A stretch of 64,000 nucleotides of DNA from Arcobacter iocasae (GTDB taxonomy: Bacteria; Campylobacterota; Campylobacteria; Campylobacterales; Arcobacteraceae), in assembly GCF_042214795.1 (NCBI RefSeq), contig NZ_CP090177.1, forward strand, positions 3,094,279 to 3,158,278. The letters run 5' to 3'. A program made the translations under genes and the position numbers. The notes under the pieces were generated by a model that was given only the letters and a program-made list of their open reading frames with translations, did not search any database and was not told the origin of the DNA. Position 1 is the first letter of the stretch, and every line of letters begins with the position of its first letter. Shown here in pieces: positions 16,334-26,239 of the stretch.

Positions 16334-19300
16334 ATGACAAAGATTATTGCAATAGTACAAAATACAACAGGTGTTTTTTATGTTAAAAACCAAAATGGAG
16401 AAATGCATAAAATAACAGTAGGTGAAAAAATATATGAAGGTGATACAATCATCCCCTCATCTAATAATAGTGCAAATGATATAGTTTTATTAGATGACAA
16501 TAGCACACATCAACAATTTGCCATTCCCTCTTATGAAGAGATATTATTAACTCAAGAATTTGTAAATGATGTCTTTAATAATCCTGATTTAAACTTTAAT
16601 TCACAAGATATTAATAATGCTCTTAAATTAGCTCAAAATGATTACAATAATGAGAGTAATAGTGCCCAATTTGTTCAACTAGATAACTCACAAACTGATG
16701 TTAATAGTGATTTGAGACAAGCAGAATTTTTAGGGAATAAATATGAAAAAAATATTCCAAAAGAACAAACACAAGAAGAGAGTGAATTTGCACAATTAAA
16801 TATCACACAAACTGATGTTAATAGTGATTTAAGACAAGCATCTTGGCCGTTGATTAAAGATTATGGAAAACTAAAAGAGTCAGATGAAACATCATTTAGA
16901 AATATTGATGTTGATAATAAATTTACTCTAAGAGAGGGGGCTAGTGTTGATATAGTTAGTGACTTAAGAAAAGCCCAATGGTTTGATGGAATGGAAGAGC
17001 CAAAATATGAAGGAGAATATGATAATGCCCCAGATATCCCTTCTAATACTACTCCTGAAATAACAAATAGCATTCCAAGAGCAGTAGATGATACAAAAGT
17101 TATTATAAAAGAAGGAGGAGCCAGTGTAAATGGACAACTCCTTTCAAATGATATACCAGGAAATGATGGGTTAATAAAAGGAAAAGAGCTCAAAGAGTTC
17201 ACTTATAATTCAACATCTCATACTTTTGATGCTACACATCAAAGTTACATAATTACTACAAGAATTGGAAAATTAACAGTAAATATAGATGGAACTTGGA
17301 CTCTTGACCCAACTGGTATTACAATCACAGAACATACACCTGATAGTTTTACTTATAAAATTGTAGATAGTAATGGTGATGTATCAAATAGTGCTACACA
17401 GCCTTTTTTGATGTTTGATAAAGATTTTGATCCAAATATTACAGCAACAACAAAGGAAGATACAACAAAAACAATTATTCTCAATGATGTAGGTGGTGAT
17501 ATTAAGATAAAAGATACAACATCTGGTAATCAAAAAACTCTAGCTTCTGGTGAATCTATAGATATAACAAGAAGTGGTGATAATGAAGTAGTTGGAAAAG
17601 TTACTAATAATGGTGATGGCTCTATATCTTTTGTTCCTTCTGCTCATTATAGTGGAAATGATGCTAATTTCTCTTATGAAGTAACAAGAAGTGATAAGAC
17701 TACAATAGTAAATGACAGTGTAACCGTAACTGTATCTCCACAAGCTGAAACAAAAACAACAGATACTGATAAGGACAATCAAAATGATGTTTTAACACAA
17801 GGGGATAAAACATATTCACCAATTAGCGAAAGTGCCACATATAACTATATATCACTTAGTGGATTACATGTAAGCAATGAAGATGATAGAGGAAATAGTT
17901 CAAATCCTTTTGCTTCTGAACTTACAACTGTAAAATTAAGTGGTGTACCAGTTGGATTTAAATTTTTGTATAATGATGGAACTAGCGACCATGAACTTAC
18001 CGTTACAAATGTAAATGATGGAGTTACTATTCCTTTTGAATACATTTCAACACTGCAAATAAAACCAACAAACTATTATGCAGGTGAGATTAAAATAGAA
18101 ATGAGAATTATCACAGTAGATACTGAGACAGGAAAAGAAAGTACAAGTACCTCTGAACCTGATTATTTAACCATAAAAGTAAATAATGTAGCAGATCCTG
18201 TTACAATTAATGCAGAGCAAGCAAGTGGAAATGAAGATGCTGGAAGAGCTAATGGAAATACTACTAATGATGCAAATGCAAACGCAATAACAAATCCAGA
18301 AAATGGAATAAAACTTGATATTACTCCAACTTCTGCTGATACAAGTGGAAGAGAAGAATTCACAATTATTATTTCAAAAATTCCTGATGGTGGTGCAATA
18401 TATTATAAAGATGCAAATGGAACTATAGTCGTTGATGAAAATGGAGTAGTAAGTGGTTCAAATTCTAATGTTACAGTGTCAAATACAGGAACAACAAGCC
18501 AAGGGACATCAGGTTGGCAAGTTACTATTGCAGATTTTGACAATAATGCACCTTTAACATTCATCCCTCCTCATAATGATAATAAAGACTATACTCTTGA
18601 GGTAAATGGATTTACAAAAGATGGTATAGATGTATCTTCTATGCCAACTATTCCAAAAACCATAGATGTAAGTATTACAGGTGTTGCTGATATTCCAGTA
18701 CATGATACTTTTATAAAAGTTGATTCAAGTGAGCAAATAAATAGTAATAGTGCAAAAAATATTTATAGTTCAGTTGTAAGTGAAGATACAAATAATACTA
18801 CAAATGGCACAACTATCTCTTTTAAAGATTTATATAAAGAATCAGGACTAAACTCTTATGATAGTGATAGTTCAGAAACATTAAGTGTCGTTATCACAGG
18901 ACTTGATGCAAAATTTAACATAAAAGATGTTCCTGGTGTTTCATTTAATGGAGCTGCTGGAACAGCAAGAGAATGGACTTTTGACCTTGATAAATTAGCA
19001 GATGTTTTAATTACTACATCAAAAAATTATAGTGGAGATGTAGCATTTACTGTTAAACATATTACAACAGAAGATGATGGGAATAGTAAAACATTTACTA
19101 ATGATGTTGAAGTTCTTATAAAACCAGTGGTTGAAGGAACAATATCTTCTAGTACAAGTGTTATAGAAGATACAGCTACAAAAGTTAATTTCTCAATAGT
19201 AAGTGGAGATAGCGATGAGTCTCTTGATACGGTTTGGATAAATAAAGCAGATATAACAGGAAAAGAATTTACTCTTTACTCTGATAATGGAACAACTCTT

Positions 19301-21988
19301 CTTAGTGCTAATGGAACTACAATTATTGATGATGGTGAATATTATAAATTAAGCGGTGCTGCTATAAACAGTGTTTATATTAAATATGGTGCAGATTTAG
19401 GAAGTGCAGATACTAGTGATAAATCTTTTGGCATAAAATATACAGTAAGTGATAGTGTAACAGTACATGGGGAAACTTTTACAGATACAAATACAGGAGT
19501 TACAGGTGTATATAATATCAATCTTACTTCTATAACTGATACTATTTCGGTTGATACAAGTAATGCAGTTGCAACAAATGGTGATATAACTTATGATGCA
19601 GGTGCAAAAACTGTTACATTAAATGATACGGGAAGTTTTACTTTAGATGTGAATGTTACAGGAGATAATGATAAAGATGGCTCTGAAAACTTTACAAGAC
19701 TTGTAATTGAAGGTGTTCAAAGAGGTATAACTGTAGATGGTGCTACTATGGGTATAAGTGGAGATAAAAATATTTGGTTTCTAGATATTCCAGATACTGC
19801 TATTGATGCAGATGGAGGTACATATAAAGTAACATTTAATGTAAATAATAGAATAAATCCAGATACACATTCAGATATTAAAATCACTGCTTATTCCCAT
19901 GATACAGGTGCAGCAACAGATGATATACAATTGGCATCAACTAGTATAAAATTTATTGATAATATGATAGATAGTGCTGGTGCCCCTACTCCTGATATTG
20001 ATGCTAAAATGACTGTAAATAATGCTTTAATAACAGAAGATACTTCATTTAAACTATCTTCAATATTAAATGTAACTGCAGATATTGCAAATGACCCAAA
20101 TGCAACAGCAACTTATTCAATTGCATTTAAAGACTTAAAAAATGTTTCATTTGATACTGATTCATCAAATTATACAATAAATACATATGATGACAATGGG
20201 ACAATAATATATGTCATAACGGCAACTGGAACTCAAAGTAATATTGATAATATGCTTGATAATATATATTTTAAACCAACAGAAAACTATAATAAAAATA
20301 ATGCAACTACACCACTTACATTCAATGCTGTTTTAACAGCCTATCAAGCAAATGGTTATGGAAGAGATACAGCAACTGTTGATTTTTCAAGTGCAAATAA
20401 TACTGACTCAGTTAAACCTGTAACTGATGATATTAGTTCAAATGTTGCTTTTACATATGTTGATGAAAAAGGTGATACAGCAGCCAGTGCCCAAGAAGAT
20501 GGAGAAACTACTATAAAAATAACTTTTGACACAGTTGATGACCCTCATTATAAAATGGTACAAGGTGCGGCAGACTCAAGTACTTTAACAACTATTGAGA
20601 TAAAACAAACAAGTGGAATATATGGGACTCTTTCATGGAATGGGGGAAGTTATACTTTTGATGCAACACATTCAAGTGCAATTGTGCCTATTGGTCAATT
20701 AAATAGTGGTGATTTAAAATTCACACCAATAGCAAATAAAGCAGGTAGTGCAAGTTTTAGCTATACAGTTTACGCACTTGAAGATGGAGCTGATAATATT
20801 AATACTACAACAAAAAGTTTTAGTATAAATGTTGCAGCAGTAGCAGATGGTATTAATTTACCTGATTTATCGGGTAAAGGAGATGAAGATAGTTTTATTG
20901 AAATATATGCAGATAAAGCAAACTCAACCTCACTTAAAGGTGCAACTTCAATAGATACTGATGGTTCTGAAAGTATCACATCTATGTTTATAAAAAGTGT
21001 ACCAGAAAACTTTTTAATCTATATTGGAGATTCTCATCAAACCTTAGCTACTAAAGGAAGTATTGATGGGAATGGAAATTATAGTTGGACAATAAATATA
21101 AGTGGAGGAATACCAAAAATTTGGATAAAAGCTCCAGAAAATTGGAGTAGTACAACACCTGTAGATTTGACCCTTGAAACAGTAGTAAAAGATGGTAGTT
21201 CTACTGCCATAGTTTCAAAAGATTTTCAAGTTACTGTTGATAGTGTTGTTGATGGATTTTCATCTGTAACACCTAATGATGCAATGCAAACAGGAAGTGC
21301 AGATACTGCAATAAATCTAAATGCCAATGCTATAGATTTAGATGGCTCTGAAACAGGTATTTTAACACTGACAGGACTTGGTGTTGGAGCAACTTTTAAA
21401 CAAGCTGGATCATTGATAAGTGCTGTTTATGATAATGGAACTGATACATATACTATTAAAGATATAGATTTAAGTACAGATAAATTAAATAAACTTACTT
21501 TCCAACAAGAAGGATTACATAACAAGCAAATTGATTATACTTTTAAAACAATAGAAAGTGATGATAATGAAGTATCATCAATAAAAAATGGAAGCTTCAA
21601 TGCTACAACAGATAATGTTATCACAGATATTAACACAAGTGGTGTAGATGGTCAAGCGGATAGACTTGAGCTAAATAGTGGAGGAATAGACTTTTCAACA
21701 ATTGCTTCAACAAGTATAGAAAAAATCGATTTAACTCAAAATGGAGATCATGATATCTCTAATGTAACTTTAGCAGATGTAGTAAAAATGACAGAAGGTT
21801 CAAATAACCTTATTTTTGTAGCAGATGATGCTAATGATAAAGTTCAATTAAAAAATGAGGGTGGAAATACTTGGACACAAGGTGCAGATACTACTTATGG
21901 AGGGGAGACATATAAAACTTACTCTAATAGTGGTGATCCAACAGTGAAAGTACAAATTAGTGATGATGCAAGTGTGGCAATTGCATAA
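16334..21988 (+). CDS. LapA-like giant adhesin with N-terminal retention module, type I secreted
   Basis: This 1884-residue acidic protein has no cysteine that I could find. The N-terminus (IIAIVQNTTGVFYVKNQNGE, then VGEKIYEGDTI) matches the retention module that holds LapA-type adhesins in the outer membrane pore. A linker with three DVxSDLRxA motifs (Asp at about 122, 161 and 206) follows, then Ig/VCBS/cadherin-like repeats rich in Asp, Thr and Ser (about 240-1780). The C-terminus (KIDLTQNGDHDISNVTLADVV ... LKNEGGNTW ... DPTVKVQISD) resembles secretion signals of Campylobacterota type I substrates; nonapeptide RTX repeats are absent. AAGGAT precedes the ATG. A canonical LapG site ([TAP]AAG) was not seen near the N-terminus. 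Confidence 0.9.
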   Translation: MTKIIAIVQNTTGVFYVKNQNGEMHKITVGEKIYEGDTIIPSSNNSANDIVLLDDNSTHQQFAIPSYEEILLTQEFVNDVFNNPDLNFNSQDINNALKLAQNDYNNESNSAQFVQLDNSQTDVNSDLRQAEFLGNKYEKNIPKEQTQEESEFAQLNITQTDVNSDLRQASWPLIKDYGKLKESDETSFRNIDVDNKFTLREGASVDIVSDLRKAQWFDGMEEPKYEGEYDNAPDIPSNTTPEITNSIPRAVDDTKVIIKEGGASVNGQLLSNDIPGNDGLIKGKELKEFTYNSTSHTFDATHQSYIITTRIGKLTVNIDGTWTLDPTGITITEHTPDSFTYKIVDSNGDVSNSATQPFLMFDKDFDPNITATTKEDTTKTIILNDVGGDIKIKDTTSGNQKTLASGESIDITRSGDNEVVGKVTNNGDGSISFVPSAHYSGNDANFSYEVTRSDKTTIVNDSVTVTVSPQAETKTTDTDKDNQNDVLTQGDKTYSPISESATYNYISLSGLHVSNEDDRGNSSNPFASELTTVKLSGVPVGFKFLYNDGTSDHELTVTNVNDGVTIPFEYISTLQIKPTNYYAGEIKIEMRIITVDTETGKESTSTSEPDYLTIKVNNVADPVTINAEQASGNEDAGRANGNTTNDANANAITNPENGIKLDITPTSADTSGREEFTIIISKIPDGGAIYYKDANGTIVVDENGVVSGSNSNVTVSNTGTTSQGTSGWQVTIADFDNNAPLTFIPPHNDNKDYTLEVNGFTKDGIDVSSMPTIPKTIDVSITGVADIPVHDTFIKVDSSEQINSNSAKNIYSSVVSEDTNNTTNGTTISFKDLYKESGLNSYDSDSSETLSVVITGLDAKFNIKDVPGVSFNGAAGTAREWTFDLDKLADVLITTSKNYSGDVAFTVKHITTEDDGNSKTFTNDVEVLIKPVVEGTISSSTSVIEDTATKVNFSIVSGDSDESLDTVWINKADITGKEFTLYSDNGTTLLSANGTTIIDDGEYYKLSGAAINSVYIKYGADLGSADTSDKSFGIKYTVSDSVTVHGETFTDTNTGVTGVYNINLTSITDTISVDTSNAVATNGDITYDAGAKTVTLNDTGSFTLDVNVTGDNDKDGSENFTRLVIEGVQRGITVDGATMGISGDKNIWFLDIPDTAIDADGGTYKVTFNVNNRINPDTHSDIKITAYSHDTGAATDDIQLASTSIKFIDNMIDSAGAPTPDIDAKMTVNNALITEDTSFKLSSILNVTADIANDPNATATYSIAFKDLKNVSFDTDSSNYTINTYDDNGTIIYVITATGTQSNIDNMLDNIYFKPTENYNKNNATTPLTFNAVLTAYQANGYGRDTATVDFSSANNTDSVKPVTDDISSNVAFTYVDEKGDTAASAQEDGETTIKITFDTVDDPHYKMVQGAADSSTLTTIEIKQTSGIYGTLSWNGGSYTFDATHSSAIVPIGQLNSGDLKFTPIANKAGSASFSYTVYALEDGADNINTTTKSFSINVAAVADGINLPDLSGKGDEDSFIEIYADKANSTSLKGATSIDTDGSESITSMFIKSVPENFLIYIGDSHQTLATKGSIDGNGNYSWTINISGGIPKIWIKAPENWSSTTPVDLTLETVVKDGSSTAIVSKDFQVTVDSVVDGFSSVTPNDAMQTGSADTAINLNANAIDLDGSETGILTLTGLGVGATFKQAGSLISAVYDNGTDTYTIKDIDLSTDKLNKLTFQQEGLHNKQIDYTFKTIESDDNEVSSIKNGSFNATTDNVITDINTSGVDGQADRLELNSGGIDFSTIASTSIEKIDLTQNGDHDISNVTLADVVKMTEGSNNLIFVADDANDKVQLKNEGGNTWTQGADTTYGGETYKTYSNSGDPTVKVQISDDASVAIA
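16691..16840 (+). repeat. Near-identical 33-bp repeat in the adhesin linker
   Basis: Bases 16691-16723 and 16808-16840 differ at a single position and encode QTDVNSDLRQA twice, 39 residues apart. A third, diverged protein copy (VDIVSDLRKA) lies near 16946-16975. Such DNA-level identity inside an otherwise diverging region suggests a recent duplication or selection on the repeat. Confidence 0.7.
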
Positions 21989-22003
21989 TCACTTTATATA
22001 ACT

Positions 22004-22543
22004 CTACTCCAACTCCATCAATGCTTCTATTAAAGAAGCATTGATAATCGAACAAATAAATTTAACTGTACCACTCCAACCTATATATTCAACTAAATCA
22101 TCCACTTTTTGATATTTTTCTTCAACATTTGGATCAGAATTTATTAAATTAAGTATCAAATTAAAAATATCATTATCATTTATTTTACAAAGTTCTAAAA
22201 TATTTGTTTGAACTTCTAAATTACCATATGAATTATTTTCTTCATCTTTTGTAAAATTTTCAACTAAATTTCCAAAAATCTGTAGTGTTCTTCTTAGAGC
22301 GCTTTTTATTAATTCCATTTTATAACATAAATCTACTTTCGAGGAATAAGACATTGTAGGTAATTGAGCCTTTGTTGATACTTGGGCTAATTTAACTTCA
22401 AGTAATTTATCTAAAGTATCTTCCAAAATAGCTACAGAGATAACAATAACCTCTCGATCACTTTTATTAACTATTTTTTGTGTATATATTTTCATATTTT
22501 GTGCAAATCTTCTATTTACATCTAAGCCCTTGTCGTATATCAT
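22004..22543 (-). CDS. MltR-like (mannitol repressor family) protein
   Basis: This 179-residue cytoplasmic protein has an all-helical pattern similar to MltR: REVIVISVAILEDTLDKLLE, then SYSSKVDLCYKMELI and a region where MltR-type proteins carry an RKIRN-like helix (here SALRRTLQIFGNLVENF). The match is from memory of the family pattern and is modest. MltR acts with mannitol genes in enterics, but no such genes are here; the protein family is broader than that. It lies 9 bp downstream of a permease gene on the same strand and is convergent with the adhesin gene, only 15 bp away. Confidence 0.5.
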   Translation of the reverse strand: MIYDKGLDVNRRFAQNMKIYTQKIVNKSDREVIVISVAILEDTLDKLLEVKLAQVSTKAQLPTMSYSSKVDLCYKMELIKSALRRTLQIFGNLVENFTKDEENNSYGNLEVQTNILELCKINDNDIFNLILNLINSDPNVEEKYQKVDDLVEYIGWSGTVKFICSIINASLIEALMELE

Positions 22544-22552
22544 ATTATTTTA

Positions 22553-23677
22553 CTATGAGCAACATGTTGCTCCTTTTTTAGGAAACTTGATTCTATATAG
22601 ATGATAGACTATTAGTATTAACATAAATAAAGAAGCTAAAGATTTCAAAAGGCTTGTCTCATCCATATCACTAGAAATAGATAGTAATTCCAAGTGTTCA
22701 AAATAAAAATCAAAGGCAAATCCAAAGACTAATGATAATATAGCAATAACACTTACATAAATTATCAATGATCTTCTACCTAACATTTTATATACAATAC
22801 TCATAGTAACAGCACTAGTAGCAGGTCCTGCTGTTAAAAATATAAACACAGCCCCTGCACTCATTCCTTGAAGCATAAGTGCAGCTGCAATTGGTAAAGA
22901 TGCTGTTGCACAAGTATATAAAGGAATAGCAAAAACTAAAATAACAAAATAAGTTAATATTTGGTTATCAAACAGAAGTTTTGCATACTCTTGAGGAATA
23001 AATGTTGTAAAAAGTGCCCCTAAAATAAGTCCTATTAATAAGGATTTTGCCATATCAGAAAAAAGAGTTCCATAACCATAAGCCAAAGCCTTTTTTATAG
23101 AAAAACCTTCTTTAGTTTTTGATGAGCTATCACAACAACTAGAACTACTACAACAAGAATCTTCTTTTTTAGTAGTTTCTTGTGCTTTAAAGGTAGGATT
23201 AACTGCAAAACTTGAGTTTGGAGTAAAAGCTTGAAATTTTGGTTTCTCAACAACCGCTTCCTCTTTTTTCTCAAAAAAGTTTTGTATAAGTCCTACAATT
23301 ATGGCGATAACTACAGAAGAAACAACCCTAAAAATAGTAAATATAATACCAAAAAAAGAAAAAGTAGCTAAGATAGAATCAACGCCAGTTATTGGAGTTG
23401 AGATTAAGAAACTCTGAATTGAACCTTTACTTGCACCCTCTTTTTTTAATCCCTGTGCCAAAGGAATAACAGAACAAGAACAAACAGGCAATGGTATTCC
23501 AAAAATTGTTGCTTTTACAACTGACATTGTTGAGTTTTTACCCAAATGAGAAGATATAAAATTATCAGGAATTAGTTGTTTCAAAATTCCTGCTATAAAA
23601 AGTCCCACAATTACATAGATACTCATGGCATCTAATAGTTTTAAAAAATTTGTTGTAAATTCTAATATTAAGTCCAT
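22553..23677 (-). CDS. Permease of the SO_0444/YraQ family, Cys-rich
   Basis: This 374-residue protein has about eight to ten membrane helices and two related halves. The first half carries PLPVCSCSVIPLAQGLKKEG and the second PLYTCATASLPIAAALMLQG, the hallmark paired motifs of the DUF318 permease family. A cytosolic linker holds a metal-binding-like cluster (CCSSSSCCDSSS) and the protein ends in CCS. Related proteins such as SO_0444 are linked to metal or metalloid efflux; the substrate here cannot be read. It abuts rmuC with no gap. Confidence 0.83.
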   Translation of the reverse strand: MDLILEFTTNFLKLLDAMSIYVIVGLFIAGILKQLIPDNFISSHLGKNSTMSVVKATIFGIPLPVCSCSVIPLAQGLKKEGASKGSIQSFLISTPITGVDSILATFSFFGIIFTIFRVVSSVVIAIIVGLIQNFFEKKEEAVVEKPKFQAFTPNSSFAVNPTFKAQETTKKEDSCCSSSSCCDSSSKTKEGFSIKKALAYGYGTLFSDMAKSLLIGLILGALFTTFIPQEYAKLLFDNQILTYFVILVFAIPLYTCATASLPIAAALMLQGMSAGAVFIFLTAGPATSAVTMSIVYKMLGRRSLIIYVSVIAILSLVFGFAFDFYFEHLELLSISSDMDETSLLKSLASLFMLILIVYHLYRIKFPKKGATCCS

Positions 23678-24928
23678 TTATTCACCTAACAGTTTACTTT
23701 CATCAATAGTTTTCTTAGCTTTTACACCCAGCTCCTCAAACTCTTGAGCCCTTCTTAGAAGATTTCCTCTTCCCACACTTAACTTGTTGATAGCTTCATC
23801 ATATGACTTTTTACTTCTATCGATATGTATACCTATATTTTCTATATCTTTTACAAAAGAGGCAAATTTATCATATAAATCAGCTGCTTTTTTTGAGATT
23901 ATTAAAGCATTTTCATTTTGATGTTCATATCTCCAAATATTTTCTATTGTTCGCAAGGTCACAAACAAAGTTGAAGGAGAAACAAGCATAATATTACTCT
24001 CAAAGGCTACTTTAAAAAGATTGCTATCTTTTGAAGCTGCAAGCATAAAAGCTCCCTCAATGGGGATAAAAAGCAATACAAAGTCTAAAGTTTTTAAATC
24101 ACTTATTTCATCATAATTTTTAGAACTTAGTCCTTTTATATGAGCATAAATAGATTTTGTCAACTCTTTTGTATATTTCTCTTTTTCTATTTCCTCTTCA
24201 CTCTCCACATAATTTGTATATGCAAGAAGTGAGACCTTTGAGTCAATTATTACATCTTTATCCTGAGGAAGATGCACTATTACATCTGGTCTTAGCCTTT
24301 TTCCCTCAACATTTGTAAAACTTCCTTGTGTCGAGTACTCTATTCCTTCTCTAAGACCTGTTTGCTCTAATATCTTAGACAATATCATCTCACCCCAATC
24401 ACCTTGGGTTTTATTTTCACCTTTTAATGCTTTGGTTAGATTAACTGCATCTTGAGATATTTGATTATTTAAATCTTTTAGATTTTTAATCTCTGTTAAA
24501 AGAGTAACTCTTTGTTGTGTTTCATCATTATAAATATCATTTACCCTCTTCCCAAAACTATTAAGTTGCTCTTTAAAAGGATTTAGTACTTGATTTAGAT
24601 TTAGTGATGACTTTTTTGAGTTCTCTTCAAAAAGTTTATTTGCCAAAGATTCAAACTCTAACTTCATTTGTTTTTTAGAATCTTCCAAAAGCTGAAGTTT
24701 TTCATCATAAGACTCTACTCTTATTCTAAACTCACTATTCATAGCCTTTTTAGACTCTTCATATCTAATCTTTTCGAACTCTAATCTTTGAAGTATCTCT
24801 TTTTGCATAGACTCTTTTTCATAAACTAAAGTTGATAATTTTTTCTCATAAACTAATCGCACAACAATGTATGTGATTAGTATTGATATAAAAACTACAG
24901 TCAAAAAGATTAGAATTTCATTAGACAT
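23678..24928 (-). CDS. rmuC: DNA recombination protein RmuC
   Basis: This 416-residue protein has an N-terminal membrane helix (about 4-24), a long coiled coil (about 25-150) and the conserved RmuC nuclease-like domain: KTQGDWGEMILSKILEQTGL, RLRPDVIVHLPQDKDVIIDSK, LDFVLLFIPIEGAF. RmuC is associated with limiting inversions between short inverted repeats and with genome protection. Length and motif order are normal. The start overlaps the end of the M48 protease gene by 8 bp, so the two are probably co-transcribed. Confidence 0.9.
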   Translation of the reverse strand: MSNEILIFLTVVFISILITYIVVRLVYEKKLSTLVYEKESMQKEILQRLEFEKIRYEESKKAMNSEFRIRVESYDEKLQLLEDSKKQMKLEFESLANKLFEENSKKSSLNLNQVLNPFKEQLNSFGKRVNDIYNDETQQRVTLLTEIKNLKDLNNQISQDAVNLTKALKGENKTQGDWGEMILSKILEQTGLREGIEYSTQGSFTNVEGKRLRPDVIVHLPQDKDVIIDSKVSLLAYTNYVESEEEIEKEKYTKELTKSIYAHIKGLSSKNYDEISDLKTLDFVLLFIPIEGAFMLAASKDSNLFKVAFESNIMLVSPSTLFVTLRTIENIWRYEHQNENALIISKKAADLYDKFASFVKDIENIGIHIDRSKKSYDEAINKLSVGRGNLLRRAQEFEELGVKAKKTIDESKLLGE

Positions 24929-26168
24929 TTAAATTAAATTCATCTTTCAAAGCACTTTTGGACTCTGAATGTACATCATAACCCAACTCTTTAAATCTCT
25001 CTACCAATGGTGGATGAGAGTAATAAAAGAAAATATATATAGGATGAGATAAAGGAAATGACTTATTCTCATTTGCAAGTTTTAATAAAGCACTTACCAA
25101 ATCCTCTTTTGTCTGAAGGTTTGAACCAAATTCATCAGCTGCATATTCATTATGTCTAGAAATCAAAGACATCAAAGGCATAAGGAAAAACGAAAGTATA
25201 GGTGAAAACATCAAAAATACTGTAATAATCGCATATGGTTCATTTGAAATATTAAGACCTAAAAAGATTTCATCTCCAAGATTTCCAAATATTGCAAAAA
25301 ATATAAACATAATGAAGCCCATGATTCCAATATTTTTCAAAATATCGCCATTTTTAAAGTGTCCTAATTCATGACCTAATACAGCTAATAATTCATTATG
25401 AGAAAGTTTTTCTATCAAAGTATCAAATAATACAACTCTTTTAGTACTTCCAAGTCCACCAAAATAAGCATTTAGTCTATTATCTCTTTTACTAGCATCC
25501 ACTGAAAACACGCCAGAACTTTTAAATCCTACTTCATTTAGAAGATTATTGATTTTTATCTCTAACTCTTTATCTTTTAAAGGCTCAAATTTATCAAACA
25601 TCTTATCTCTAATAACTGGATAAAGCATGTTTATCAAAATAATCACTGCAAAAATAAATACAAATCCCCAAATCCACCACATAGGAAAAGACTGGATTAT
25701 AAAAGAAATTGCTGCAATAACAATAGATCCAAAAACTAAAAATAAAACACTAGTTTTAATCGTGTCCATAATATATAGTTTCGCTGTCATATTAGAAAAA
25801 CCATATTTCTTATTTAGTTTAAATGTAGAGTACAAATCAAAAGGTAAACCTAAAATCCAATTTATGATAATAAACGCATCCACAAAAAGAATAGCTTTTA
25901 ACCAAAGTTCTTGAGTGGTAATGATTGAATCTAAAAATCCTAATCCAAATTTTATCCACAAAAAGAAGATGACAAAGTCATATAAAGTAGAAAGAATTGC
26001 AACTCTTTCTTTTTCAATAGTATAGTTTGCTGCTGTTTTATATTTATCATCTGAAAGTATTACTGGTTTCAAATTCTTTGCATTTTGTACAAATCCAACT
26101 TGCATAAATGAAGTATAAATATTAAATAAAAAATAAAAACAATAAGCAATAACAAAAGTTCCTAACAC
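24921..26168 (-). CDS. M48 family zinc metallopeptidase, Ste24/CAAX prenyl protease type
   Basis: This 415-residue integral membrane protease has about seven helices. The zinc site is HELGH in LAVLGHELGHFKNGD, with the third ligand in EYAADEFGS. The N-terminal half (KPVILSDDKYKTAANYT, LPFDLYSTFKLNKKYGFSN) is that of Ste24-like enzymes, which in bacteria act on membrane proteins. The start is GTG, supported by AAAGGA six bases upstream. It precedes rmuC with an 8-bp overlap. Confidence 0.92.
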   Translation of the reverse strand: MLGTFVIAYCFYFLFNIYTSFMQVGFVQNAKNLKPVILSDDKYKTAANYTIEKERVAILSTLYDFVIFFLWIKFGLGFLDSIITTQELWLKAILFVDAFIIINWILGLPFDLYSTFKLNKKYGFSNMTAKLYIMDTIKTSVLFLVFGSIVIAAISFIIQSFPMWWIWGFVFIFAVIILINMLYPVIRDKMFDKFEPLKDKELEIKINNLLNEVGFKSSGVFSVDASKRDNRLNAYFGGLGSTKRVVLFDTLIEKLSHNELLAVLGHELGHFKNGDILKNIGIMGFIMFIFFAIFGNLGDEIFLGLNISNEPYAIITVFLMFSPILSFFLMPLMSLISRHNEYAADEFGSNLQTKEDLVSALLKLANENKSFPLSHPIYIFFYYSHPPLVERFKELGYDVHSESKSALKDEFNLNV

Positions 26169-26239
26169 AAAATATCCTTTTATAATTTTAGATATTTTAT
26201 CTACTTGTAACTTGCATAGTAGTAAAAAAAATATAGTAG

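Noticed and set aside
16861..17202. 113-codon antisense ORF within the adhesin gene
   Set aside because: It is the reverse of Asp/Thr/Ser-rich coding sequence in an intact 1884-codon gene, with no independent start signal or recognisable domain.
16334..21988. RTX toxin or classical RTX adhesin
   Set aside because: No GGxGxDxxx nonapeptide repeats were found; the C-terminus fits the non-RTX secretion signal described for this adhesin.
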